Source: a virus | Strand: one strand, 5' to 3' | IMG/VR virus record: IMGVR_UViG_3300020583_000026 | Coordinates: 1 to 37,336 of that record | Length of the DNA stretch: 37,336 bases | Part shown: piece by piece, positions 17,632 through 26,095 of the stretch | Layout: every line of letters starts with the position of its first letter | How positions within the stretch are numbered: the first letter of the stretch is position 1 | The notes under the pieces: generated by a model | Told to the model about the DNA's origin: nothing | Databases searched by the model: none | What the model saw: only the letters and a program-made list of their open reading frames with translations | Made by a program: the position numbers and the translations under genes

Positions 17632-18282
17632 ATGGCCACGATCACGCTGGGCGCGAACGTCTACACCGCCGTCACGATGCCGGTGTCGCCTTCCGCGCCC
17701 GCGACGATCGCGGTCGGCATGGAAGACTCGGTCGCGGTCGTCGAGTCGCCCTTCGTTCCGTCGCAGAGCCAGCTTCAGCAGTGGCCCGGAGCGGATCGCT
17801 GGACGATGTCGATCGAGCTCCCGCCGATGAGCCGGGCCCGCGCTCTTCCCTGGCTTGCCTTCCTGGCAAGTCTTCAGGGCATGCTGAACGTGTTTCAACT
17901 CGGCGACCCGCTCGGACGGAAACCGAGCGGCGTTGCCCAGGGCGCGCCGGTCGTCGCCGCCGGCACGGGCTTGAACGCGGTCAGCGCGATCGCGCTCTCG
18001 ACGCGTGGCTGGGTGGCGTCGAAATACGGCCAGCTAAATCCGGGGGATTATCTTCAGGTCGGGTACCGGCTCCATCAAGTTACGGCCCAGGTTAACTCAG
18101 ACTCCTCCGGCAACGCGACGATTGCGCTCTGGCCGTCGCTGCGCGAGACGCCGGCAGACGGCACGGCGATTCACCTGGTCAATGCTCAGGGCGTCTTCCG
18201 CCTCGCCACGAACAAACGCCAGTGGCACGCCTCGCCGCGCCAGTTAACCCAGATCAGCTTCGCGGCGATTGAAGTCAGATGA
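17632..18282 (+). CDS. Distal tail-like protein
   Basis: A 216-residue protein whose ATG directly follows the previous TAA. The motifs PPMSRARALPWLAFLASLQG and GDPLGRKPSGVAQGAP belong to a family found in tail clusters just before DUF2163 and NlpC/P60 genes, matching the distal-tail position of gene-transfer-agent and HK97-like clusters. It would form the ring joining the tube to the hub. Its ATGA overlap with the next gene indicates coupled translation. Confidence 0.75.
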   Translation: MATITLGANVYTAVTMPVSPSAPATIAVGMEDSVAVVESPFVPSQSQLQQWPGADRWTMSIELPPMSRARALPWLAFLASLQGMLNVFQLGDPLGRKPSGVAQGAPVVAAGTGLNAVSAIALSTRGWVASKYGQLNPGDYLQVGYRLHQVTAQVNSDSSGNATIALWPSLRETPADGTAIHLVNAQGVFRLATNKRQWHASPRQLTQISFAAIEVR

Positions 18283-18836
18283 CGCGCAACGTTTCCTCGC
18301 CGATGCTCTCTTCGCTTCTCGGGAGCCCGGTCCGGCCCGGTTTCCTCGCCGCGCTCACCTTCCGCTCGACGACCGAATACGTCTGGACCGGGCTCGGGAA
18401 TCTCGTGTACGGCGGGAACACCTACCGCGGCATCGGCTCGCTCGGAAAAATCGGCGCGGTGGCCGAGTCGACCGAGCTCCGCGCCGACGGAACCACCGTC
18501 ACCCTGAGCGGCATCGATCCCGGCCTCCTGGCCGAATCGTTAACCGATATTCAGATCGGCGCGCCGGCCGCGATTTACTTTGCGGCCTTCGATCAGACCA
18601 TGGCGATCGTCGGCACGCCGTATCCGCTTTTCGTCGGCACGGTCGACCAGCCGGTGGTTCAGATCGGGCTCGACGAGATGGCGATCTCGCTCAAGCTCGA
18701 GAACAAACTCGCCAACCTGCAGCGCGCCAATATGCGCCGCTACACCGCCGCCGACCAGGGCCTCTACTTTCCCAATGACACGGCCTTCGTTTTCGTCGAG
18801 CTGCTCAATGACCAAGCCCTGAAATGGACGCCGTAA
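18279..18836 (+). CDS. Tail hub protein, DUF2163-like
   Basis: A 185-residue protein with the ATG inside the upstream stop. It contains FRSTTEYVWTGLGNLVYGGN and GIGSLGKIGAVAESTELRAD, which match the N-terminal part of DUF2163-type hub proteins. The complete family is often longer (about 270-300), so this is a short member. Position before an NlpC/P60-like gene and a large tip protein supports a baseplate hub role. Confidence 0.75.
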   Translation: MTRNVSSPMLSSLLGSPVRPGFLAALTFRSTTEYVWTGLGNLVYGGNTYRGIGSLGKIGAVAESTELRADGTTVTLSGIDPGLLAESLTDIQIGAPAAIYFAAFDQTMAIVGTPYPLFVGTVDQPVVQIGLDEMAISLKLENKLANLQRANMRRYTAADQGLYFPNDTAFVFVELLNDQALKWTP

Positions 18837-19288
18837 TTTCTATGAAGAGAATCGAACACTGGGCCACGCGCTCTTTCCATGAATTTCTGCTCGCGCGCGC
18901 CGCGCGTCCGTTCGTCTGGGGCGAGAACGATTGCGCGCTATTTTGTGCCGACGGGATCGAGGCTATGACCGGCGTCGATATCGCAGCCGAGTTTCGCGGC
19001 AAATATCACGACGAGGCCTCGGCCCTGGCGCTGATCAAAACCGTGACCGGCGGCGCGACGATCGCCGACGCCGCGGCGTATTGCGCCAAAGGCGCGGGCC
19101 TCGCCGAATGGAAGTGGCCGCTCTTTGCCCAGCGCGGCGACCTGGTCATCGTCGTTGACGCGGGCCGCGAGACGGCGCGCTCGATCTCCGGGCTCGTCCA
19201 TCTTTCCGGCCGGCACGTGGTCGCCGTCGGCGAGCTGGGCCTGAAGCGGCTTCCTATTGAAGCGATCGAAAGAGCATGGCATGTCTAA
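18824..19288 (+). CDS. NlpC/P60-like tail peptidase (DUF6950-type)
   Basis: A 154-residue cysteine-peptidase-like protein, likely cutting peptidoglycan during DNA entry. The Cys lies in PFVWGENDCALFCADGI (Cys37), followed by QRGDLVIV and the GRHVVAVGELGLKRLP segment, the normal pattern of short phage members. A second start at 18842 (MKRIEHW) gives a length closer to relatives and avoids the 13-base overlap with the hub gene; neither start has a clear ribosome site. This is the only recognisable cell-wall enzyme in the window. Confidence 0.8.
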   Translation: MDAVISMKRIEHWATRSFHEFLLARAARPFVWGENDCALFCADGIEAMTGVDIAAEFRGKYHDEASALALIKTVTGGATIADAAAYCAKGAGLAEWKWPLFAQRGDLVIVVDAGRETARSISGLVHLSGRHVVAVGELGLKRLPIEAIERAWHV

Positions 19289-22200
19289 GGCCATTTCGGG
19301 CGCGGTCATGATAGCGGCCGATCTTGCTATCGGCGCGGCCTTGTTTCTCAATCCCGCGCTGCTTGCCGTCTTCAATCCGGCGACGATCAATATTTTGAAC
19401 GGCGTCATCATCGGGCTTTTTGCGGGCGGCGTCTCGATGGAAGCCGGGGCCCTGGCCGACGCCTTGACCTCGAACCGCGGCCAGAATATTTCCACTCGCC
19501 AGGCTGCAGGCCTGCGCCAGATCATCTACGGGACCCAGCGCGTGGGCGGCGTGGTCATCTATCAGTCGACGACCGGCGTGGGCGGCTCCGGCGGCAATTT
19601 CGTATACAACTACATCATCGCGGTCGCGACCCACTCGATCGACGCCTTCGTGAACGTCTTCCTCGACGGCCGCCAGGTGTTTTGGAAGCAGGACGGCAAC
19701 ACGGCCAACGTGGGATGCGGCTCGGTCGCGACTCCGGCGACGACAGTCGTCACGATCTCCGGTGGGGCCGTTACAGCGATCGCCGTCACCGCGCCGGGCT
19801 CCGGCTATGCCAACGTCAAGCCGACGCGCCAGCGGGTCAGGATTTACGGCGGCGGCGGATCGGGCGCAGCGGCTTACGCGACTAACTCCGGCACCCCTTC
19901 CTCGCCTGTATTTACGGTCCATGTCACCTCGGGCGGCTCCGGCTATACGACCGCACCGACGGCCGAGATTCAGGGCCTGTACGTCTTCGGCGGCGTGGGC
20001 GCAGCCGATACCCAGGACCCGACCCAGATCGGCTTCGGGTCAGGCTACGGGATCGGGCCGTCGGGCGCTCATTACAACTTTTCAGGCAAGGTATTTTGCG
20101 AAGCCCGCTTCGGCGATCAGATCCCATCGGATTACATGGCGAGTTTGAGCGCGAACGATTCCGTTTGGCCGTCGACGGCGAACGTGAGCGGCGTGGCGTA
20201 TCTCTATCTCAATGTCGGCTTCGATACCAACCTGTTCACTAATCCGCCGGAGATACGGATCACAGTCAACGGCAAAGACACGATCTATGATCCGAGGAGC
20301 GGGGCGACCGGGTTCTCGACGAACTGGGCTCTTCAGGTTGCCGATGTTATCACCGATCCGACCTTCGGCCTTGGCGACGCGGGCTCAGTCAACACGGCGC
20401 AGTTAATCGCCGCGGCCAACGTCTGCGATCAACTTATCCTGACCAGCCAGGGCAACGAGCCGCAGTACCCGCAGAACATTCACTTTGATTCGTCCACCGC
20501 TCCCGGCGATCAACTCTCTCTGATGATGCCGAGCGCGCAGGGCCGTTTGAGCCGCATCGGCGGCCAGTGGTTCATCTGGCCCGCTTACTGGCAGGGGCCG
20601 AGTTACAGCTTCGACTCTTCGGTCCTGATCGACGCGCCGACGTGGACGCCGAACCGCAGTTTCAAGGATTTGTTTAACCGGGTCAACGGGACCTACATCG
20701 CGCCGAATTATCCGTACGCGACCTCCGGGAATTTGTACGACGCCAACGGTTGGTATTACGGAACGCGCTCAAACGTGTGGCCCTTCGCGTGGCAGCCGAC
20801 GAACTTTCCCCAGTATGCGGCCGACGTTCGCCACGGCTATACCTCCGACCTCTATCTTGCCGAGGACGGCGGCGTTCAGCTTCCCAAGGAGCTGGGGCTC
20901 CGCGGCGTGATCTCGATTACGCAGGCCCAACGCCTCGCGAAAATTTGTCTGATGCGGAACCGCTTCCAGGGCTCGGGGAGTTTTCCGATGGCGCTGGCGG
21001 CATGGGCGCAGATGCAGCCGACCGACGTCTTCAATTTCACCTGGGCCGCACTCGGCTGGTCGTCGAAAGTCCTCGAGGTCGACTCGATTCACTTCGTTGT
21101 CGAGCCGGTAAAAAACCGCGCGGGTGGCGAGGACGATCAGACTCCGGCGATCACCGCCACCATCACCGCGATCGAGACCGATCCGACTATCTACGAATGG
21201 TCGATCGCCGAAGAGCTCACTCCCTACGACGTGCCGGCGGCGGCGAGCCAGATACCCTCGAGCCCGGCCGCGCCGACGCTCTTCACTGTTACGAGCTCCG
21301 CGGCGACGGCGATCGTGGGCGCGGATGGCATCGTGACGCCGCGCGCGCTGCTCTCCTGGAATGCGCCGCTCGATATCTCGGTAACGCAGATCGAGATTCA
21401 GTATCAGTTAGCTGGCGCTCCGGCCTGGCTGGCCGCCGGTATGGTCGCCGTGGGCCTTTTCGAGCACTACGTCTCCGGAGTGATCGCCGGGCAGACGTAT
21501 AACTTCCAGATCAGGAGCGTGAGGCCGAGCGGCAATACTTCCGGCTGGGTAACGGCGCTGGGCGAAGTGATCAGCATCACGCTTTCGACGACCATCTCCG
21601 GCGATCCGCCGGTCGCTCCTCCTGGCACCTTGTCTGCCGTTGTAGATGGCACGGGCGCGGATATTATCGTGTGGCCGTTCACGGCCTCGGTGGGCGGGCT
21701 CTCGGTCGCCTGCCTTCCCAGCGGAGCCGCTACTATCACCGCACTCGTTCAAGGTCAGCTTTATTACGTCTACTATGCCGACCCGACCTTCGCGGGCGGC
21801 GCGATCACTCCGGTAGCTACGCAGAACCTCGGCGATTTCGTCGGTGTGATCGGCCGCTTCTATATCGGCTCGATCACCACGCCGACGAGCGGCTCCTCGG
21901 CCTTGCAGCGGCCCAACACCTACGCCGATTCGGGAACCCGCGCGACGTCGAACCCGACCTATGCCTACGACGGGAATCCGTCAACTTACGCTTTGCTCGA
22001 CGCGCAGAACACGACGCTCGCCGGGCAGACTAACGCCGACTGCGTCTTCTCCGGGTTCGTGCCTTATGTCACCACAGCGGTGATGACGCTATCGGTGACC
22101 GCGGACCTTACTGTCCCGGCGGCCTCGAACGCTTCGACCATTACGGCGACGATCGGCGGCGCGAGCACTACCATGTTATCAACCGCGGTGACGACGGCCT

Positions 22201-22337
22201 CGGCGACTTATACGGCAACCGTGCCGATCGGGACTAACCTGAACAGTATTTCAGTCGAAGTCATAACCGGGCCTCAGTTAGCGACGAGCGGCGGCTCGCG
22301 CGTGCTTCTGAAGGTCTACGATATCAATGTTCACTAA
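19281..22337 (+). CDS. Tail tip / host specificity protein (J-like)
   Basis: A 1018-residue central tip protein. The N-terminus has two hydrophobic segments (about 5-28 and 35-55), then the hub-fold region. At about 154-235 are tandem Gly-rich repeats (APGSGYANVKPT, then SGGSGYTTAPTAEI). Next come the conserved VADVITDPTFGLGDAGSVN and PSAQGRLSRIGGQWFIWPA elements shared by J/GTA gp15-like proteins, and a fibronectin-III-like domain at about 665-770. The C-terminal third is beta-rich and probably variable in host range. ATG 19281 overlaps the peptidase stop by eight bases; an upstream ATG at 19257 has no better site. Confidence 0.88.
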   Translation: MSKAISGAVMIAADLAIGAALFLNPALLAVFNPATINILNGVIIGLFAGGVSMEAGALADALTSNRGQNISTRQAAGLRQIIYGTQRVGGVVIYQSTTGVGGSGGNFVYNYIIAVATHSIDAFVNVFLDGRQVFWKQDGNTANVGCGSVATPATTVVTISGGAVTAIAVTAPGSGYANVKPTRQRVRIYGGGGSGAAAYATNSGTPSSPVFTVHVTSGGSGYTTAPTAEIQGLYVFGGVGAADTQDPTQIGFGSGYGIGPSGAHYNFSGKVFCEARFGDQIPSDYMASLSANDSVWPSTANVSGVAYLYLNVGFDTNLFTNPPEIRITVNGKDTIYDPRSGATGFSTNWALQVADVITDPTFGLGDAGSVNTAQLIAAANVCDQLILTSQGNEPQYPQNIHFDSSTAPGDQLSLMMPSAQGRLSRIGGQWFIWPAYWQGPSYSFDSSVLIDAPTWTPNRSFKDLFNRVNGTYIAPNYPYATSGNLYDANGWYYGTRSNVWPFAWQPTNFPQYAADVRHGYTSDLYLAEDGGVQLPKELGLRGVISITQAQRLAKICLMRNRFQGSGSFPMALAAWAQMQPTDVFNFTWAALGWSSKVLEVDSIHFVVEPVKNRAGGEDDQTPAITATITAIETDPTIYEWSIAEELTPYDVPAAASQIPSSPAAPTLFTVTSSAATAIVGADGIVTPRALLSWNAPLDISVTQIEIQYQLAGAPAWLAAGMVAVGLFEHYVSGVIAGQTYNFQIRSVRPSGNTSGWVTALGEVISITLSTTISGDPPVAPPGTLSAVVDGTGADIIVWPFTASVGGLSVACLPSGAATITALVQGQLYYVYYADPTFAGGAITPVATQNLGDFVGVIGRFYIGSITTPTSGSSALQRPNTYADSGTRATSNPTYAYDGNPSTYALLDAQNTTLAGQTNADCVFSGFVPYVTTAVMTLSVTADLTVPAASNASTITATIGGASTTMLSTAVTTASATYTATVPIGTNLNSISVEVITGPQLATSGGSRVLLKVYDINVH

Positions 22338-22347
22338 GGGCTGAACG

Positions 22348-22626
22348 ATGACCGCTTTTGATTTGATTGACTCGATCTTCGCCCGCCATCAGGACGGAGT
22401 GCCAGGGAACGAGCGGCGCGTAACTTCGGCGCAGTTAGGTTATCTCCGCAATCTGATCGACGCCGATCCGGAAGGCGGCGCGCTCCGGCGTGATGGGCCG
22501 AACGTCTGGCTCTGGGCTCCGGCTGGGCGCAACAAATACCGCATCGAAGAGGACATGGTGAAAGGCCGACATAAAATCGCCCGGCTCTCGACGCTGACTC
22601 CGTCTGCTACCGGGCGATTGTTTTAA
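22348..22626 (+). CDS. Small protein of unknown function
   Basis: A 92-residue protein after an AAGGG site, 10 bases from the tip gene. The phrase VTSAQLGYLRNLIDADPEGG suggests a helical nucleic-acid or protein-binding module, seen in phage and bacterial small proteins with 'T..Q..YL..L'. It is the last rightward gene of the tail block and ends tail-to-tail, with a four-base overlap, against the leftward gene. Confidence 0.65.
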   Translation: MTAFDLIDSIFARHQDGVPGNERRVTSAQLGYLRNLIDADPEGGALRRDGPNVWLWAPAGRNKYRIEEDMVKGRHKIARLSTLTPSATGRLF

Positions 22627-22817
22627 GCGGCCACTGTTTTTCTTTGTCGCCGCCAGCGCTTGCGCTGGGCCGCGCTTATCTTCTCGCGCGCCGCCGCGCT
22701 CATGGTCCGCTTTGGTTTGATGACGCGGCGTACCTGATTCTCCACGATCATCCGTTTCGCTTCCGTAAGGGAAGCCAGTCGCGTATCGATCCAACCTAGA
22801 ATGTCTTTCAACTCCAT
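22623..22817 (-). CDS. Basic helical small protein
   Basis: A 64-residue protein; start ATG 22817 has a good GGGAGAGG site. Its C-terminal half (TMSAAAREKISAAQRKRWRR) is a strongly basic helix like the nucleic-acid-binding 'AAR..I..AQ..RW' tails of many small proteins, common in Acidobacteriota genomes and their phages. The N-terminal half is an amphipathic helix. It may bind DNA; function is unknown. It is last in the leftward operon. Confidence 0.7.
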   Translation of the reverse strand: MELKDILGWIDTRLASLTEAKRMIVENQVRRVIKPKRTMSAAAREKISAAQRKRWRRQRKTVAA

Positions 22818-22855
22818 GTTTCCTCTCCCTTCAATTGATGTGAATGATGCCAGTT

Positions 22856-23092
22856 TTAAAGCGTAGGAGATTTCTGTCGAAGCGCCTGGCCAATCGGCGA
22901 GTTATATCCCCAGTCGCCCGGCGCGCCGAAAGCCCGGCTGATGTCCTTGCCTTCGACAATGCGCGCAAGAACGATCAGCAGTTCGGCATTATCGGCCATC
23001 TCGGCTGCGGTGAGAGGGTTCACGCCATCGGCCGCGTCGCGCTGTGCGGCTCCCCGATGGCGCAATATTTTAGAAAGCTCGACAGCATTCAT
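22856..23092 (-). CDS. Small helical protein of unknown function
   Basis: A 78-residue protein with an AAAGGA site before ATG 23092. It is mostly helical (TAAEMADNAELLIVLARIVE) with a Gly/Pro C-terminal tail. No family is recognised. It lies between two other leftward small genes. Confidence 0.6.
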   Translation of the reverse strand: MNAVELSKILRHRGAAQRDAADGVNPLTAAEMADNAELLIVLARIVEGKDISRAFGAPGDWGYNSPIGQALRQKSPTL

Positions 23093-23216
23093 TTTGTCCT
23101 TTCGTTTCCGGTTTGGTGTTTTGGGGGGCCTCCGGTTCTGATCCCCTCGGGGGGATGATCTGAGAACTCAAGCCTCCTTCGAACCTGCCCCCCCAAACCT
23201 TTAGTGCAATTGAGAC
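23093..23216. repeat. Nested inverted repeats in a leftward intergenic gap
   Basis: TTTGGGGGG (23120-23128) pairs with CCCCCCAAA (23189-23197), and inside it ATCCCC (23141-23146) pairs with GGGGAT (23151-23156) around TCGG. No T run in either direction makes this a standard terminator. It may be a regulatory or attenuating RNA structure before the 78-residue gene. A GTTCGAA-like string here is not part of a tRNA (arms do not pair). Confidence 0.5.
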
Positions 23217-23540
23217 TCAAAGCGGGTCGAGCCCGAGATCGAGGCAATGCTCCAGTAAGTTAACGGCGTCGTCGACGTTCTGGATCAGATAGGCTTCGAA
23301 GCGTAACTGGAGCAGCGCGGCCTTGTACTCGCGCTCAGCTTCGGGGTATTGCCAGACGGGCGCGTCAACGTAGTAGATGAGATAGTCCTTGACCAGCGCG
23401 AACTGCTCGCGGGTGAGCGGCGCGCCATCGATACGGTGGTCGAGATAGGCATTCATGGCGGCGGCGAGAACGCCGGAGGCCTCGTCGCGCCAGTAGCGGG
23501 GAAAGCCGTGAGGATAGACGCGGGGAATGGTCAGGGGCAT
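23217..23540 (-). CDS. Unknown conserved-style phage protein
   Basis: A 107-residue protein. I chose ATG 23540 (MPLTIPRVYPHGFPRYWRDE) because the longer frame is Arg/Pro-rich read-through and GAGGAG lies upstream. It is mostly helical, with LTREQFALVKDYLIYYVDAP and a C-terminal acidic helix. No name is known to me. Confidence 0.7.
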   Translation of the reverse strand: MPLTIPRVYPHGFPRYWRDEASGVLAAAMNAYLDHRIDGAPLTREQFALVKDYLIYYVDAPVWQYPEAEREYKAALLQLRFEAYLIQNVDDAVNLLEHCLDLGLDPL

Positions 23541-23548
23541 GGGCGGCT

Positions 23549-23995
23549 TCACTCCTCCTCGGCGTGCGAGGGCTCGGCGTGCGAGGGCCGCGGCGGTTTC
23601 TTTTGGACCAGGACGCGGAAGCCGCGCATGCCGGCCTCTTCGGTAGCCTCGTCGAGCCTGGCGTAATTGGCGACCTGAACGGAGGAGGCCGGGACGCCGC
23701 GGTAGTGGGGAACCCATCTGGAGCCTGACCAGGCGAGACCGGGCGCGTCGGCTTTCTCGAAATACCAGCGGCCCATCATGCCGAGGAGGATGTGGATATC
23801 TTCAGAAGCTGAGCGGTGAACGCCTTTGCAGGCGAGCGATTCCGGGTCGGCGCGGTAGTAGATGCCGGAGACGGTCAGAAGGCCACAGCGGCAGCAGAGT
23901 TCGACCTGGGCATCTCGGAGGGCGACCGGATTGCGGCCGGGCTCGAGGGCTTCATAGCAGGGTGCGCAGAGCGCGTGGCGCCACGGTGAAGGCAT
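23549..23995 (-). CDS. Zinc-ribbon protein of unknown function
   Basis: A 148-residue protein; ATG 23995 gives MPSPWRHALCAPCYEALEPG. Two CxxC pairs (CAPC and, 24 residues later, CCRCG) with the GIYYRADPE phrase form a zinc ribbon, followed by a mixed C-terminal domain. Such ribbons recur in phage small proteins; the role is unknown. It is two bases from the upstream gene. Confidence 0.72.
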   Translation of the reverse strand: MPSPWRHALCAPCYEALEPGRNPVALRDAQVELCCRCGLLTVSGIYYRADPESLACKGVHRSASEDIHILLGMMGRWYFEKADAPGLAWSGSRWVPHYRGVPASSVQVANYARLDEATEEAGMRGFRVLVQKKPPRPSHAEPSHAEEE

Positions 23996-23997
23996 AG

Positions 23998-24231
23998 TCA
24001 GTGCTCCCTGAATTTGGCGATAAACGATTGCATGGCCTTGATGACTTCCTCGCGCTTGCAGTTGGAGGTATAGAAGAGGTCTTCCTCGTGGAAGAGCCAC
24101 AGGGCGAAGCCCCACTCATCGCCGGGGGGCAATTCGGCGCGGAGTTCGTCGCCGATCTTCTTGATGAGGGCCTCGCCGACCGGGTCCCTGACTTCGAAGT
24201 CGTTCGACGGATTGAAGGGTTTGAAATCCAT
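23998..24231 (-). CDS. Small acidic protein of unknown function
   Basis: A 77-residue protein. ATG 24231 has AAGGAG at the right distance; a TTG six bases earlier is also in frame. Sequence such as DEWGFALWLFHEEDLFYTSN is compact and aromatic. It is part of the leftward operon. No family is recognised. Confidence 0.7.
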   Translation of the reverse strand: MDFKPFNPSNDFEVRDPVGEALIKKIGDELRAELPPGDEWGFALWLFHEEDLFYTSNCKREEVIKAMQSFIAKFREH

Positions 24232-24274
24232 AAGCAATCTCCTTGCCAGTGGACAAATAAAGCATTATCGGACG

Positions 24275-24517
24275 CTACTCGCCGTTTTCGGTCACGCGCA
24301 GGATTTCGATGCCGACGAAGCGCACCAGCGAGATGCGCTTCCCGAAGCGGCGCGCCTGGGCTTCGTACTGCGCCCAAAACTGTTCGACCTTATCGCGGCG
24401 GGTGGCTACCATCGCGACCACTCCGGCCGGAGCGAGGGCTTGCTTCAGTCCGATCTCGCCGGATCCAAACTCGTCTTCGCCGAGAATCGCGAATAGTTCA
24501 ACATCGGAGAGTTTCAT
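24275..24517 (-). CDS. Small protein of unknown function
   Basis: An 80-residue protein with an excellent GAGGAGGAGG site before ATG 24517. It is a helical and beta mix (GLKQALAPAGVVAMVATRRD, then RFVGIEILRVTENGE). No family is recognised. The preceding gene ends 18 bases upstream. Confidence 0.68.
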   Translation of the reverse strand: MKLSDVELFAILGEDEFGSGEIGLKQALAPAGVVAMVATRRDKVEQFWAQYEAQARRFGKRISLVRFVGIEILRVTENGE

Positions 24518-24535
24518 CGCTTCGCCTCCTCCTCG

Positions 24536-25107
24536 TTACTGAACCGCGCGCGAGCTCTCCCACCAATCGGGCAGGATGTAGATTTCCGCGCCGCTATAGC
24601 CGCCGCCGGTTTCGGTCGTCTCGATGACCTCGACACGGTCCGCATCCAGAGCGCGGCGATATTTGGTGGAGACCATGAAGGGCAGAACCCTGGGGCCTTT
24701 GACGGCGGTGAAGATGATGTCGTACCAGAGTTCGCGGGGCAGGTTTCCCATCTGGCCGTCGTAGCGGCTCGTGATGATGCGGGAGTACTCGGCCTGATAG
24801 GCTTCGGCGCTGAGGTCCGGCGGGAGATGTGAAAATAGGCGCTGAAGTAAAGCGAATCGCACATGCGCGCGTCGGATTGGAGGACGGCGGCGGCGGGCTT
24901 CAGCTTCCGGAAGGCGACGGCGAGCATACGGAGCGCGGCGCGCCCGCGATCGTCGAGGCCTTCGTTCATGCTTAAAACCTCATCGCTGCGGCCGTCCCAG
25001 CGATAGGCGATCAGCCGGAAGGGAATCCCACCCTCGTCGTAGGGCAGGGAGCAGCGCGAGGCCACGGCGGCCTTCTGAAGGCGTCTCACTTCGAGCTCCC
25101 AGTTCAT
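24536..25107 (-). pseudogene. Frameshifted gene, unknown function
   Basis: The gene starts at ATG 25107 (MNWELEVRRLQKAAVAS, with a GGAGG site) and ends at 24536 in the neighbouring frame. The first frame is sensible up to about 24830 (SLYFSAYFH). Beyond it, the long open frame to 24514 becomes Ser/Pro/Arg-rich shadow sequence, while the -1 frame carries normal protein (LPPDLSAEAYQAEYSRIITS and IYILPDWWE). One missing T in the TTTT near 24829-24832 would restore a single protein of about 190 residues. A GTG at 24862 could start the second half alone. It could be a true mutation, a base-calling error or, less likely, programmed slippage. Confidence 0.7.
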
Positions 25108-25766
25108 TGCTTCGCCTCCGGCAGCCATCTCTCGAAGCGCGCCACCGAGCGGCCCAGGGTTTCCATGCCCCCCCGTTCTGTGCGGGCAAGGGCCTGGAGC
25201 GAGGGAAGACCGGTGTCAATCGATTCCTGGACCTCATCGCGGGTCGCCGGTCTGCCTTCACGGAACCACTCGACAGCCAGGGGCGCGCCCATCTGGATCA
25301 GGGGCCTTCCTTTGCCATCGTTGAATACCTCATACGACCGCGTGAACCAGAGCATCGTGACGCCGGGATTACGGGTCAGGGCGAAGCCCGCGCTTTGATC
25401 GCGAAATCTCTGGTTGGTGACCGTCTCGTCCTCGCGGCGCGCCATGAGCGGATTGGACAGGAAAGGGCAGTTCAGGGCGCTCCAGCGCGCGCATTGAGGA
25501 TGAGACGGAGGCTCGGAACTGGTGCGGTTGATGCCGCACATCGGCCCGGCCACGAAGCATTTGGATGGTTGCATTCTTTCACCGCAAACCCAACACAGTG
25601 ATTCGCGGATTGCGCGGATGAATTTGTCTCCATCCATGGCGCGGAACTCAGGCTGGCCGTCGTGCCATGCAACAAACCATGGGACCGGATAGCCGCGCGC
25701 TAGTGGGAGTTTAGCCATCGAGCGGGGCATGGTTCCAAAATGAACTTTGGCGATCGTCTCAGTCAT
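25104..25766 (-). CDS. Conserved-style phage protein with Cys motifs
   Basis: A 220-residue protein. It contains RGYPVPWFVAWHDGQPEFRA, then CWVCGERM, GPMCGINR and HPQCARWSALNCPFL, giving about five conserved cysteines that suggest metal binding. It belongs to a family I have seen in phages but which has no established function. Its stop overlaps the next start (ATGA), so it is coupled to the downstream gene. Confidence 0.75.
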   Translation of the reverse strand: MTETIAKVHFGTMPRSMAKLPLARGYPVPWFVAWHDGQPEFRAMDGDKFIRAIRESLCWVCGERMQPSKCFVAGPMCGINRTSSEPPSHPQCARWSALNCPFLSNPLMARREDETVTNQRFRDQSAGFALTRNPGVTMLWFTRSYEVFNDGKGRPLIQMGAPLAVEWFREGRPATRDEVQESIDTGLPSLQALARTERGGMETLGRSVARFERWLPEAKQ

Positions 25767-26095
25767 TGCTTCACCCTCGGATCGTGTTTGATCACGCGCT
25801 CGATGGCGCGTTCGAATTCGTCCATCTGCTCCTCAGTCATCGAGCCGTCGGGATTGACCTCGACGATGGCCGTGGCGCAGGTTCGCAGGTTGACGGAGAT
25901 GGAACGGCCGCGCGGAAGGCAAAGGATCAGCGGCTTGTCGAGCAGGATGGCCGCGCCGATCTCGAGGCACAACTTCGGGTCGGGCCGGTCGCTGCCCAGC
26001 ACGCAGCACATCGCGGATTCCATCATCTTCGGCAGGCCGCGCTCGCCGAACTGCTTCAGAAAATCGCGTACCACTGGATCGTCGAGATTGTTCAT
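25763..26095 (-). CDS. Nucleoside deoxyribosyltransferase-like small protein (tentative)
   Basis: A 110-residue protein. The core DPKLCLEIGAAILLDKPLIL resembles the conserved part of nucleoside 2-deoxyribosyltransferase/TIR-like Rossmann folds, where an acidic residue then 'ElG.A...kP' line the active site. The length is about two thirds of a normal enzyme, so it may lack part of the fold. Enzymatic activity is not shown; it may bind nucleotides or act against host nucleotide-signalling defence. Both ends have ATGA-type overlaps. Confidence 0.6.
   Translation of the reverse strand: MNNLDDPVVRDFLKQFGERGLPKMMESAMCCVLGSDRPDPKLCLEIGAAILLDKPLILCLPRGRSISVNLRTCATAIVEVNPDGSMTEEQMDEFERAIERVIKHDPRVKQ

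Noticed and set aside
23170-23215. Possible tRNA because of TTCGAAC
   Set aside because: The five bases on each side do not pair and no acceptor or anticodon arms are found.
24514-25128. 204-residue leftward open frame as one intact protein
   Set aside because: Its second half is Ser/Pro/Arg-rich, while the neighbouring frame carries normal protein; the open frame survives only because of high GC.
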